This document shows, one piece after another, positions 1-5,798 of a stretch of DNA of 5,941 nt. The position numbers were made by a program, and so were the translations under genes. The DNA comes from Oscillospiraceae bacterium (GTDB lineage: Bacteria > Bacillota > Clostridia > Oscillospirales > Acutalibacteraceae). The stretch lies in the NCBI GenBank assembly GCA_902797915.1, contig CADBUK010000183.1, positions 1-5,941 on the forward strand. The letters run 5' to 3'. The first letter of the stretch is position 1. The number at the start of each line of letters is the position of its first letter. Below the pieces are notes generated by a model. The model saw nothing but the letters and a program-made list of their open reading frames with translations. It searched no databases and was not told where the DNA came from.

Positions 1-576
1 GAAATCCGCTATTATTCCACCTATAATTTTATCGGCGACCGTATTGACGGTTATGAGCAGCCCTGCGCAATTATTACCAAGGAGGCGGCAAGGGCGCTGA
101 AGGCTGTCAGCAACGAAATGAACGTTAAGGGCTACCGCCTTAAAATTTTTGACGCTTACCGTCCCGCAACCGCCGTAAAGCATTTCGTGCTCTGGGGAAT
201 TGAGGATTTAGACCAGAGGATGAAGCCCTTTTTCTATCCCGATTTGGAAAAGACGGCGCTGTTCGAGCTTGGCTATATTGCAAGCAAATCAAGCCACAGC
301 CGCGGCAGTACGGTTGATTTAACCCTTCTTGATATGGAAACGGGCAAGGAAGTGGATATGGGCAGCCCGTTTGATTATTTCAGCGAGGTTTCGCATCCTG
401 ATTACAGGGGCGTAACCGAGGAGCAGTATAATAACCGTATGCTTTTGCAAAGTGTAATGGTAAAGCACGGCTTTGAGCCGATTGACTGCGAGTGGTGGCA
501 TTTTACCCTTAAAAACGAGCCGTACCCCTCAACCTATTTTGAGTTTCCCGTAACCTCGGAACTTTTAAAGAGATAA
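1..576 (+). CDS. D-alanyl-D-alanine dipeptidase, VanX family (peptidase M15D), 5'-truncated by window edge
   Basis: Zinc dipeptidase that hydrolyses D-Ala-D-Ala. The frame is open from base 1, so the ATG at 118 is internal: the residues before it (IRYYSTYNF...DGYEQP) match the N-terminal part of VanX. Counting from base 1, the catalytic set is visible: Arg54 (DAYRP), zinc ligands His99 and Asp106 (SSHSRGSTVD), the general base Glu164 and zinc ligand His167 (EWWH). The spacings 45, 7, 58 and 3 equal those of VanX Arg71, His116, Asp123, Glu181 and His184 as I remember them. By that alignment about 17 residues are missing, plus any signal peptide, which cannot be judged. No vanH or vanA-type gene is present, so a role in cell-wall turnover or dipeptide salvage is as likely as glycopeptide resistance. 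It is separated from the next gene by a terminator. Confidence 0.93.
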   Translation, partial: EIRYYSTYNFIGDRIDGYEQPCAIITKEAARALKAVSNEMNVKGYRLKIFDAYRPATAVKHFVLWGIEDLDQRMKPFFYPDLEKTALFELGYIASKSSHSRGSTVDLTLLDMETGKEVDMGSPFDYFSEVSHPDYRGVTEEQYNNRMLLQSVMVKHGFEPIDCEWWHFTLKNEPYPSTYFEFPVTSELLKR

Positions 577-609
577 GCAGAGATGAATTTCTCTGCTTAT
601 TTTTATTAT
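573..609 (+). terminator. Intrinsic terminator after the dipeptidase gene
   Basis: A perfect 11-bp stem (573-583 pairing with 590-600, ATAAGCAGAGA against TCTCTGCTTAT) encloses the 6-nt loop TGAATT and is followed by TTTTATTATT. The stem begins inside the stop codon of the dipeptidase gene. It insulates that gene from the uronate operon. Confidence 0.9.
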
Positions 610-614
610 TTATA

Positions 615-643
615 TTGAAATAAAAAATTTAAAAGTATATAAT
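615..643 (+). promoter_or_regulatory. Vegetative (sigma-A type) promoter for the uxaC operon
   Basis: The -35 box TTGAAA (615-620) and a perfect -10 box TATAAT (638-643) are separated by exactly 17 bp in an A/T-rich stretch. Transcription should start near 650, giving a short leader of about 25 nt before the uxaC ATG at 675. It lies directly downstream of the terminator of the preceding gene. No convincing operator palindrome was found in the leader. Confidence 0.8.
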
Positions 644-674
644 ATAACCGATTATAAGTTACGGGAGATTGTCA

Positions 675-2078
675 ATGAATAATTTTATGGACAGGGATTT
701 CCTGCTGAGCACGGATACCGCAAAACATCTTTTTCACGATTACTGTGAAAATCTGCCGATTTGCGATTATCACTGCCATTTAAGTCCGCAGGAGATTTAT
801 GAAAACAAAGCCCCGTCGGATATTGCAGAGCTCTGGCTCGGGGGCGACCATTATAAGTGGCGCGCAATGCGTTCCTGCGGCGTGCCCGAGGATTACTGCA
901 CGGGCAATAAAAGCGGCAGGGAAAAGTTTGAAAAATTTGCCTTTGCGCTGCAGTATGCAATCGGCAATCCGCTTTATCACTGGGCGCATATTGAGCTTCA
1001 GCGTTATTTCGGTATTGACACTCCGCTGTCTGCCAAAACTGCCGACGATATTTATGACCGCGCAAATCAGGCGATACGCGAGGGGGATTTCCGCCCGCAG
1101 AGCCTTATTACAAAATCGGGCGTTAAGTTCGTTTGCACAACGGACGACCCGATTGACGATTTGAGATACCATAAACTGCTTAAAAATGCAGAGGGCTTTG
1201 ACTGCAAAGTGCTTCCGTCCTTCCGTCCCGACAAGGCGCTGAATATCAACCTTGCGGGCTTTAAGGAATATATTGAAAAGCTCGGCGAAGCGGCGGGAAT
1301 TGAAATAAACACCGCCGACGACGTAGTTGCCGCCCTGCTTTCAAGGGTTGATTATTTCCATTCAGTCGGCTGCAGAATTTCCGACCAGGCGTTTGATTAC
1401 GTGCCGTTTGAAATTGCTTCCGACGGGGAGATTGAAGCCGCGTTTGAAACCGTAATGAACGGCGGCGTAATCACTCAGCAGCAGGCGGACGCTTATAAAA
1501 CGAAGCTTCTGCTTGCCCTCGGCAAAAGGTATGCGCAGCTTGGCTGGGCTATGGAAATCCATATCGGCGCAATGAGAAACAACAATACCGCAATGTTTAA
1601 CGCAAAGGGCGCGGACATCGGCTTTGACTCGGTGGGCGACTGCAATATTGCTCAGCCCCTCAGCCGTTTTCTTGACGCGCTTAACGTAAACGGTAACCTG
1701 CCGAAAACGATTTTGTTTAACCTTAACGATAAGGATAATATCGTGCTTGCAACTATGCTCGGCAATTTCCAGTCTGCTGAGGCTGCGGGCAAAATCCAGT
1801 TTGGTCCTGCCTGGTGGTTCCTTGATACTATGGACGGTATGGTTAACCAGATGAAATACCTCGGCAACCTCGGAATTCTCGGCAAATTTGTCGGAATGGA
1901 AACGGACAGCCGTTCGTTTACCTCTTACGGCAGGCACGAGTATTTCCGCCGCATTATGTGCGCGCTCATCGGCAAATGGGTTGAGGACGGCTGGTACGCC
2001 AACGATGACGAAATGCTCAGGGAAATCGTTCAGGGTATTTCGTATTACAACGCAATTAATTATTTCAGTTTTGAATAA
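675..2078 (+). CDS. uxaC: Uronate (glucuronate/galacturonate) isomerase
   Basis: Cytoplasmic isomerase (EC 5.3.1.12) converting D-glucuronate to D-fructuronate and D-galacturonate to D-tagaturonate, the entry step of hexuronate catabolism; amidohydrolase-superfamily fold. The 467 residues match the family's usual length of about 470. Family blocks in order: DYHCHL (His33, His35), GDHYKWRAMR (58-67 region), CTTDDPID (154-161), HIGAMRNNN (from His296), GWWF-like AWWFLD, and ETDSRSF (from Glu409) followed by RHEYFRR. The start is taken as ATG 675, 7 nt after GGGAG (663-667). An in-frame TTG at 669 lies only 1 nt from that site and is rejected. kdgK follows after 13 bp, so the two are surely co-transcribed from the promoter at 615-643. 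No reductase or dehydratase for its product is present in the window. Identification is secure; substrate preference between glucuronate and galacturonate cannot be read from the sequence. Confidence 0.97.
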   Translation: MNNFMDRDFLLSTDTAKHLFHDYCENLPICDYHCHLSPQEIYENKAPSDIAELWLGGDHYKWRAMRSCGVPEDYCTGNKSGREKFEKFAFALQYAIGNPLYHWAHIELQRYFGIDTPLSAKTADDIYDRANQAIREGDFRPQSLITKSGVKFVCTTDDPIDDLRYHKLLKNAEGFDCKVLPSFRPDKALNINLAGFKEYIEKLGEAAGIEINTADDVVAALLSRVDYFHSVGCRISDQAFDYVPFEIASDGEIEAAFETVMNGGVITQQQADAYKTKLLLALGKRYAQLGWAMEIHIGAMRNNNTAMFNAKGADIGFDSVGDCNIAQPLSRFLDALNVNGNLPKTILFNLNDKDNIVLATMLGNFQSAEAAGKIQFGPAWWFLDTMDGMVNQMKYLGNLGILGKFVGMETDSRSFTSYGRHEYFRRIMCALIGKWVEDGWYANDDEMLREIVQGISYYNAINYFSFE

Positions 2079-2091
2079 CGGAGGATAGGTT

Positions 2092-3189
2092 ATGAACTTA
2101 AATCTCAGACCAAAAGAGGAATGTACGTTTGATGAAATTTCCCTCGGCGAAATTATGCTTCGTCTTGACCCCGGCGAAGGCAGAATTAAAACTGCCCGCT
2201 CGTTTCGCGCTTGGGAGGGCGGCGGCGAGTATAACGTTGCCCGCGGTCTGCGCCGTTGCTTCGGCTTAAAAACGGGCGTTGTTACCGCCTTTGCCGAAAA
2301 CGAGGTTGGCTATCTGCTTGAGGATTTAATCCTTCAGGGCGGGGTGGACACCTCTCTCATCAAATGGGTTAAATATGACGGTATCGGCAGAACCACAAGA
2401 AACGGTATTAACTTTACCGAACGCGGCTTCGGTATCCGCGGCGCAGTAGGCACGTCGGACAGGGGTAATACCGCAATCAGCCAGCTTAAACCCGGCGATA
2501 TTGACTGGGATTACATTTTCGGCACTCTCGGCGTTCGCTGGTTACACACGGGCGGCATTTACGCTGCGCTTTCCGAGAATTCCGCAGAGGTTGTTATTGA
2601 GGCGGTTAAGGCTGCCAAAAAGTACGGCACGGTTGTTTCCTATGACCTTAACTACCGTCCGTCGCTCTGGAACGATATCGGCGGTCAGGCAAAGGCTCAG
2701 GAGGTTAACCGTGAGCTTGCCAAATACGTTGACGTTATGATAGGCAATGAGGAGGACTTTACAGCCTGCCTCGGCTTTGAGGTTGAGGGTAACGACGCCG
2801 ACCTTAAAGAGCTTAATATGGACGGCTACGTTAAAATGCTCGGCGAGGTTTGTAAGGCTTATCCTAATTTCAAGGTTATTGCAACCACTCTGCGCACCGT
2901 AAAAACCGCAACCGTTAACGACTGGAAGGCTATCTGCTACGCTGACGGCAGGGTTTACAATTCAATCGAATTTCCCGCTCTTGAAATTCTTGACAGAGTC
3001 GGCGGCGGCGACAGCTTTGCTTCGGGTCTTATCTACGGTCTTATGACCTATGAGGATGCGCAGAAAGCGGTAAATTACGGCGTTGTTCACGGCGCTCTTG
3101 CAATGACAACACCCGGCGATACCTCAATGGCTTCGCTTAAAGAGGTTGAGGCGAAGGTTAACGGCGCGTCAGCAAGAGTACAACGCTAA
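2092..3189 (+). CDS. kdgK: 2-keto-3-deoxygluconate kinase (PfkB/ribokinase family)
   Basis: ATP-dependent sugar kinase predicted to phosphorylate KDG to 2-keto-3-deoxy-6-phosphogluconate (EC 2.7.1.45). The 365 residues show a GEIMLRL start, the glycine-rich substrate-binding segment GGGEYNVARGL (43-53), and the C-terminal PfkB signature DRVGGGDSFASGL, whose Asp307 is the expected catalytic base next to the anion hole. The start ATG lies 7 nt after GGAGG (2080-2084). PfkB kinases vary in substrate, so the specificity call rests on overall resemblance to clostridial KDG kinases and on the context: uxaC 13 bp upstream and KDPG aldolase next downstream. Other sugar-acid or ketose substrates are possible. 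The protein is somewhat longer than the roughly 310-340 residues of many KdgK proteins. Its stop codon is part of the left edge of a palindromic repeat. Confidence 0.85.
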   Translation: MNLNLRPKEECTFDEISLGEIMLRLDPGEGRIKTARSFRAWEGGGEYNVARGLRRCFGLKTGVVTAFAENEVGYLLEDLILQGGVDTSLIKWVKYDGIGRTTRNGINFTERGFGIRGAVGTSDRGNTAISQLKPGDIDWDYIFGTLGVRWLHTGGIYAALSENSAEVVIEAVKAAKKYGTVVSYDLNYRPSLWNDIGGQAKAQEVNRELAKYVDVMIGNEEDFTACLGFEVEGNDADLKELNMDGYVKMLGEVCKAYPNFKVIATTLRTVKTATVNDWKAICYADGRVYNSIEFPALEILDRVGGGDSFASGLIYGLMTYEDAQKAVNYGVVHGALAMTTPGDTSMASLKEVEAKVNGASARVQR

Positions 3190-3313
3190 TATTGCGTCTT
3201 TTTCCGTTATGCTTTGTTTCGCCCAAAATTCCGCTCGGTCACATACAAATCGTATGCTCCCGTCGACGAAATTTTGCGCAAGCCTTGCCTAACGAAAAAA
3301 TCCTCTAATATTA
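3187..3313. repeat. 127-bp imperfect inverted repeat (MITE-like or palindromic intergenic element)
   Basis: The region between kdgK and eda folds on itself. Paired blocks from the outside in are AATATT (3188-3193 / 3307-3312), a T5/A5 block (3199-3203 / 3295-3299), CGTTA/TAACG (3205-3209 / 3290-3294), AAAATT/AATTTT (3225-3230 / 3270-3275) and CATAC/GTATG (3242-3246 / 3252-3256) around a 5-nt loop. The 8-mer CTAATATT occurs as a direct repeat at 3186-3193 and 3305-3312, flanking the palindrome like a target duplication. Because AATATT is itself a palindrome, it could equally be the tip of the arms. No open frame of note and no transposase lie inside, so if mobile it is non-autonomous. No T-run follows, so it is not a standard terminator. 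Confidence 0.7.
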
Positions 3314-3317
3314 AAAA

Positions 3318-3346
3318 TACACATAAAGCTTACTGTTACATATAAC
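3318..3346 (+). promoter_or_regulatory. Possible weak promoter for eda-pspC
   Basis: TACACA (3318-3323, 4 of 6 matches to TTGACA) and TATAAC (3341-3346, 5 of 6 to TATAAT) are 17 bp apart. They sit between the large palindrome and the GC-rich hairpin. If used, transcription would begin around 3353, at the base of that hairpin. The match is modest in A/T-rich DNA, so read-through from the uxaC promoter remains the alternative. Confidence 0.3.
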
Positions 3347-3351
3347 CGTAG

Positions 3352-3370
3352 GGGCGGATATCATCCGCCC
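3352..3370. repeat. Short GC-rich hairpin in the eda leader (REP-like)
   Basis: A perfect 8-bp stem (GGGCGGAT at 3352-3359 with ATCCGCCC at 3363-3370) closes a 3-nt loop. It stands out in an otherwise A/T-rich leader, 24 nt before the eda ribosome binding site. No T-run follows, so it is not an intrinsic terminator. From memory, hairpins with the frame GTAGGGGCG...CGCCCGC recur between genes in many clostridial genomes; this could be one copy. Confidence 0.6.
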
Positions 3371-3385
3371 GCAAGGATATAAAAA

Positions 3386-3399
3386 CCTTATATAAGGAG
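3386..3399 (+). promoter_or_regulatory. eda ribosome binding site within a palindrome
   Basis: The Shine-Dalgarno AAGGAG (3394-3399) is 7 nt before the eda ATG. Its AAGG is the right half of the perfect 12-nt palindrome CCTTATATAAGG (3386-3397). The CCTT half (3386-3389) can also pair with another AAGG at 3373-3376, so two short alternative pairings exist. The site itself is certain; a regulatory role for the pairing is speculative. Confidence 0.6.
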
Positions 3400-3406
3400 A
3401 TATACT

Positions 3407-4063
3407 ATGTCTAACAAAATTGAAACTTTAGCAAAAATTCAGGAGGTTGGTATTGTTGCCGTTGTGCGCGCAACCTCTGTTGAACAGGCAGAAAAAATTA
3501 CGGATGCCTGCATTGCAGGCGGCGTTGCCGCAATTGAGCTTACCTTTACCGTTCCGCACGCTGACAAGCTGATTGAGGCTATGCGCGCTAAGTATAACAG
3601 CGGCGAAATCATCATCGGCGCAGGTACGGTTATGGACGCCGCAACCGCAAGAATTGCAATTCTTGCAGGTGCAGAGTACGTTGTTGCTCCGTATTTTGAC
3701 CCTGAAACCGTTCGTTGCTGCAACCGTTACGGCGTTCCGTCAATGCCCGGTATTTATACGCCTACCGAGGCTGTTCAGGCTATGGAATGCGGCGCAGACG
3801 TTCTTAAAGTATTCCCGGGCGATTTAGCAGGCCCGCGCTTTATCAAGGACATTCACGGTCCTATTCCTCACGCTGTTATGATGCCGTCAGGCGGCGTTGA
3901 CGTTGACAATGTTAAGGAATGGATTAAAGCGGGCGCAATCGCAGTAGGCGCAGGCTCAAGCCTTACAGCGGGCGCTAAAACGGGCGAGTATGAAAAGATT
4001 ACCGAAACGGGCAAAATCTTCGTTCAGCGTATTAAGGAAGCAAGAGCCGAAATGGCTAAATAA
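3407..4063 (+). CDS. eda: KDPG / KHG aldolase (2-keto-3-deoxy-6-phosphogluconate aldolase)
   Basis: Class I aldolase (EC 4.1.2.14, often also 4.1.3.42) that splits KDPG into pyruvate and glyceraldehyde-3-phosphate, completing the uronate route begun by UxaC and KdgK. The 218-residue single TIM-barrel domain has the family's usual length. Visible residues: Arg21 (VVRA), Glu44 (IELTF), the PGIYTPTE segment, the Schiff-base Lys134 (VLKVFPG), and phosphate-loop elements PSGGV (160-164) and GAGSSL (181-186). After the catalytic Glu it reads TFTVP where the E. coli enzyme has TLRT; the TFTVP form is, from memory, that of Thermotoga and many Gram-positive aldolases. The start ATG lies 7 nt after AAGGAG. 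The 217-bp gap from kdgK suggests a separate or modulated expression step. The pspC gene follows after 29 bp. Confidence 0.96.
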   Translation: MSNKIETLAKIQEVGIVAVVRATSVEQAEKITDACIAGGVAAIELTFTVPHADKLIEAMRAKYNSGEIIIGAGTVMDAATARIAILAGAEYVVAPYFDPETVRCCNRYGVPSMPGIYTPTEAVQAMECGADVLKVFPGDLAGPRFIKDIHGPIPHAVMMPSGGVDVDNVKEWIKAGAIAVGAGSSLTAGAKTGEYEKITETGKIFVQRIKEARAEMAK

Positions 4064-4092
4064 ATATAATATAAATTGAAAGGGGCATTATT

Positions 4093-4329
4093 ATGGATTT
4101 AAACAAAAAGGTTTATAAGGATAAGAAAAACGCAATGCTTTCAGGCGTTTGCGCAGGCTTTGCAAAGTATTTCAATATGGATGCAACCCTCATCCGTCTG
4201 CTTTGGGCGGTTTTAACCGTTTTCGGCGGCTCGGGAATTATCCTTTATATTCTTTGCGTATTAATCATTCCCGATGAGCCCGACGGCTACACCGAGGTTG
4301 ATTACACGGACGTTAATGAAAATAAATAA
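4093..4329 (+). CDS. Small PspC-domain membrane protein
   Basis: A 78-residue protein consisting almost entirely of one PspC (phage shock protein C) domain. It has a basic N-terminus (KKVYKDKKNAM), the family core LSGVCAGFAKYF (16-27), then hydrophobic stretches at about 33-44 and 48-60 with a Gly-Gly-Ser-Gly break, and an acidic, tyrosine-containing tail of about 18 residues. It is likely inner-membrane. The short tail lacks the coiled coil and leucine-zipper region of proteobacterial PspC. Such short versions are common in Bacillota and mostly uncharacterised, so a role in envelope stress is by family only. The start ATG lies 7 nt after GAAAGGGG (4078-4085). It lies 29 bp after eda with no terminator between, so it is likely co-transcribed, and it ends just before the shared terminator. 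Confidence 0.9.
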   Translation: MDLNKKVYKDKKNAMLSGVCAGFAKYFNMDATLIRLLWAVLTVFGGSGIILYILCVLIIPDEPDGYTEVDYTDVNENK

Positions 4330-4342
4330 GCAAACAGAAAAT

Positions 4343-4375
4343 AAAACGGAGAGGATTTTTTCCTCTCCGTTTTTT
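4343..4375. terminator. Strong, probably bidirectional intrinsic terminator between convergent operons
   Basis: The 10-bp stem ACGGAGAGGA (4346-4355) / TCCTCTCCGT (4361-4370) has a T5 loop and three further A-T pairs outside (4343-4345 / 4371-4373). On the plus strand it ends in a run of Ts (4370-4375) and closes the eda-pspC unit. On the minus strand the stem is followed by TTTT, and it begins one to two bases after the stop of the PHP gene. It can therefore stop both transcripts. Confidence 0.9.
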
Positions 4376-4376
4376 G

Positions 4377-5210
4377 TTATGGTTTTAAGTTTTCGTAAAA
4401 ATCAAAAGGAATTTGCAGATTGCCTCTGCCACTGCCGATTGAAATATCGGGCTTTGCCGCTCCGTGAAAGTCAGAACCGCCGCTTTGCTTCAAACCGAAT
4501 TTTTCGGCAAGCTCTGCGGCTTTTTTTGAGGTTTCCTCATCAAAGGTGCTGTACCTTGTTTCAATCGCGTCAAGCCCCGCTTCCTTTGCTATCGGCAGAA
4601 AGTCGTTCAGCCCGTCGCAGTCAAGGTTCAAAAACGGGTGCGCCAGTACTGCAACGCCGCCGAAATCCTTAATAAATCTGATTGTGCCGATTGCGCTAAG
4701 CCTTTTGGGCGGCTTGTAAAAGCCGTGCTTTTCTTTCAGTATTATGTCAAACGCGTCGGCGGTGCTTTCAAAATACCCCTTGCTTACAAGCACCCTTGCA
4801 ATATGCGCGCGGTTAAACTCGTCGGCGTCGGTTGTTGCGGCAACCTCGTCATAATTAAGGTCGTAGCCTGCGCCCTGAAGTGCGCGGATAAGCTTAATGT
4901 TGCTGGCGTGCTTTGCAATGCTCATCAGCTCAACATAGTCTTCAATTTCGTTCCAGGCGTTTTCGGGGAAAAACAGACCAACTATGTGCAGCTCCGTGCC
5001 CTCGTAATCCGTTGAAAACTCACAGCCTGCAACGGTTTCAATAACACTGTTTCTGCCTGCCTCCATAAATTCGGGCAGTCCCTTTGAGGTGTTGTGGTCG
5101 GTCAGCGCAACAGCAGAAAGCCCCGCTTTCTCCGCAAGCTTAACAAGCTCGGCAGGGGAAAGGGAGCCGTCCGAATAATATGAATGTGTGTGCAAATCGC
5201 AAAGTTTCAT
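4377..5210 (-). CDS. PHP-domain phosphoesterase, RNase AM / YciV (TrpH) family
   Basis: Cytoplasmic metal-dependent phosphoesterase of 277 residues, the usual length of the family. PHP metal ligands are seen in order: His7 and His9 (DLHTHS), Asp14 (SDG), Asp38-His39 (TDHN), Glu64 (GCEFS), His75 (ELHIVG), His136 (HIAR), His191 (LAHP), and Asp247 and His249 (GSDFHG). E. coli RNase AM (YciV) is a 5'-3' exonuclease acting on RNA 5' ends, and a Chromobacterium relative cleaves 3',5'-bisphosphonucleotides, so either activity could apply. A histidinol-phosphatase role is less likely from the motif layout. It starts only 6 bp after the yfbR stop and has no clear Shine-Dalgarno (AAATAAAGC upstream), which suggests translation coupled to yfbR. 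Its stop abuts the shared terminator. Motif conservation is complete, so it should be active. Confidence 0.9.
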   Translation of the reverse strand: MKLCDLHTHSYYSDGSLSPAELVKLAEKAGLSAVALTDHNTSKGLPEFMEAGRNSVIETVAGCEFSTDYEGTELHIVGLFFPENAWNEIEDYVELMSIAKHASNIKLIRALQGAGYDLNYDEVAATTDADEFNRAHIARVLVSKGYFESTADAFDIILKEKHGFYKPPKRLSAIGTIRFIKDFGGVAVLAHPFLNLDCDGLNDFLPIAKEAGLDAIETRYSTFDEETSKKAAELAEKFGLKQSGGSDFHGAAKPDISIGSGRGNLQIPFDFYENLKP

Positions 5211-5216
5211 AATGCT

Positions 5217-5798
5217 TTATTTTGTGTGTTCGTCAAGGGTAAGGTAATATGCGGGTAAGAATTCCGTTTTGAAATACTCAACCTCGGGCATATCAATTTC
5301 GTCGATTTTTTTCTGCTGGGCTTCAAGCGCCTTGTCAAACTCGAGATTGCCCATTCGGTTTTCCTCAATGCACTTAATCAGCGCGTCGATTTTATCCGCG
5401 GCTTTTACGATTTTCCAAAGCTCTGCGTCCTCCTCCCGCTTTTCAAACAGCGGGGTGTAATCTTCCCTGAATTCCTCGGGCAGCATATTAAGCAGCCTTT
5501 TGCCCGCAGTTGCCTCAACGTCCTTGTAAACGCTCTGAATACTGTCGTTATAATACTTAACCGGTGTTGGCATATCGCCCGTGATAACCTCTGTCGTGTC
5601 GTGGTACAGCGCAAGCACGGCACAGCGTTCGGCGTCATAATTCCTGCCGAATTTTTTATTGCCTATTACGCACAGCGCGTGCGCTATAACCGCAACGTTG
5701 TGGCTGTGCTGGGCAATGTTTTCCGTTGCCGTGTTTCTCATCAGCGCCCAGCGGTTAATCAGCTTCATTCGGTTAACCATTGCAAAAAAATTGCTCAT
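5217..5798 (-). CDS. yfbR: 5'-deoxynucleotidase, HD-domain (YfbR family)
   Basis: Predicted cytoplasmic HD-domain phosphohydrolase that removes the phosphate from 5'-deoxyribonucleoside monophosphates (EC 3.1.3.89). The 193 residues parallel E. coli YfbR (199) along their length: FFAMVNRMKLINRW at the start, TENIAQHS with metal ligand His31, YHDTTEV with His66-Asp67, GDMPTPVKY (74-82), and KAADKIDALIKCIEE with Asp135. The C-terminal LTLDE matches as well. The start ATG lies 6 nt after AGAGGA (5805-5810, minus strand). That ATG overlaps the aspS stop by one base (TGATG), so the two are translationally coupled. In E. coli YfbR acts in dTMP/dUMP balance; the role here is by family. Confidence 0.93.
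   Translation of the reverse strand: MSNFFAMVNRMKLINRWALMRNTATENIAQHSHNVAVIAHALCVIGNKKFGRNYDAERCAVLALYHDTTEVITGDMPTPVKYYNDSIQSVYKDVEATAGKRLLNMLPEEFREDYTPLFEKREEDAELWKIVKAADKIDALIKCIEENRMGNLEFDKALEAQQKKIDEIDMPEVEYFKTEFLPAYYLTLDEHTK

Noticed and set aside
118..120. ATG 118 as the start of the dipeptidase gene
   Set aside because: The frame is open to base 1 and the upstream residues align with the VanX N-terminal region without a gap; no Shine-Dalgarno lies at a suitable distance from 118.
645..664. TAACCG...GTTACGG as an operator palindrome in the uxaC leader
   Set aside because: Only TAAC/GTTA and CCG/CGG can be paired, in different registers; the dyad is too weak to support a site.
669..671. 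TTG as the start codon of uxaC
   Set aside because: It is only 1 nt from the GGGAG Shine-Dalgarno, while the ATG at 675 is at the ideal 7 nt and gives the N-terminus expected for UxaC.
1362..1937. Long open frame of 191 codons antisense to uxaC
   Set aside because: It lies entirely inside a clear uxaC gene, resembles no family I know, and has no ribosome binding site or plausible promoter; it is a codon-bias shadow. The same holds for the other overlapping frames at 319-501, 685-1312, 1652-1885, 1888-2088, 2501-2740, 3439-3827, 4274-4672, 4638-5015, 5269-5460 and 5405-5859.
3194..3304. The large palindrome as an intrinsic terminator of uxaC-kdgK
   Set aside because: The right arm is followed by TCCTCTAATATTAAAAATAC, with no T-run, and the stem is interrupted by many mismatches.
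3335..3346. GTTA-N4-TAAC dyad upstream of eda as an operator
   Set aside because: The half-sites are only 4 bp, A/T-rich, and overlap the candidate -10; no second copy with the same spacing is seen at uxaC.
4065..4070. TATAAT just after the eda stop as a promoter for pspC
   Set aside because: No acceptable -35 box is found 16-18 bp upstream (the sequence there is CAAGAGC-like), and such hexamers are expected by chance in A/T-rich gaps.
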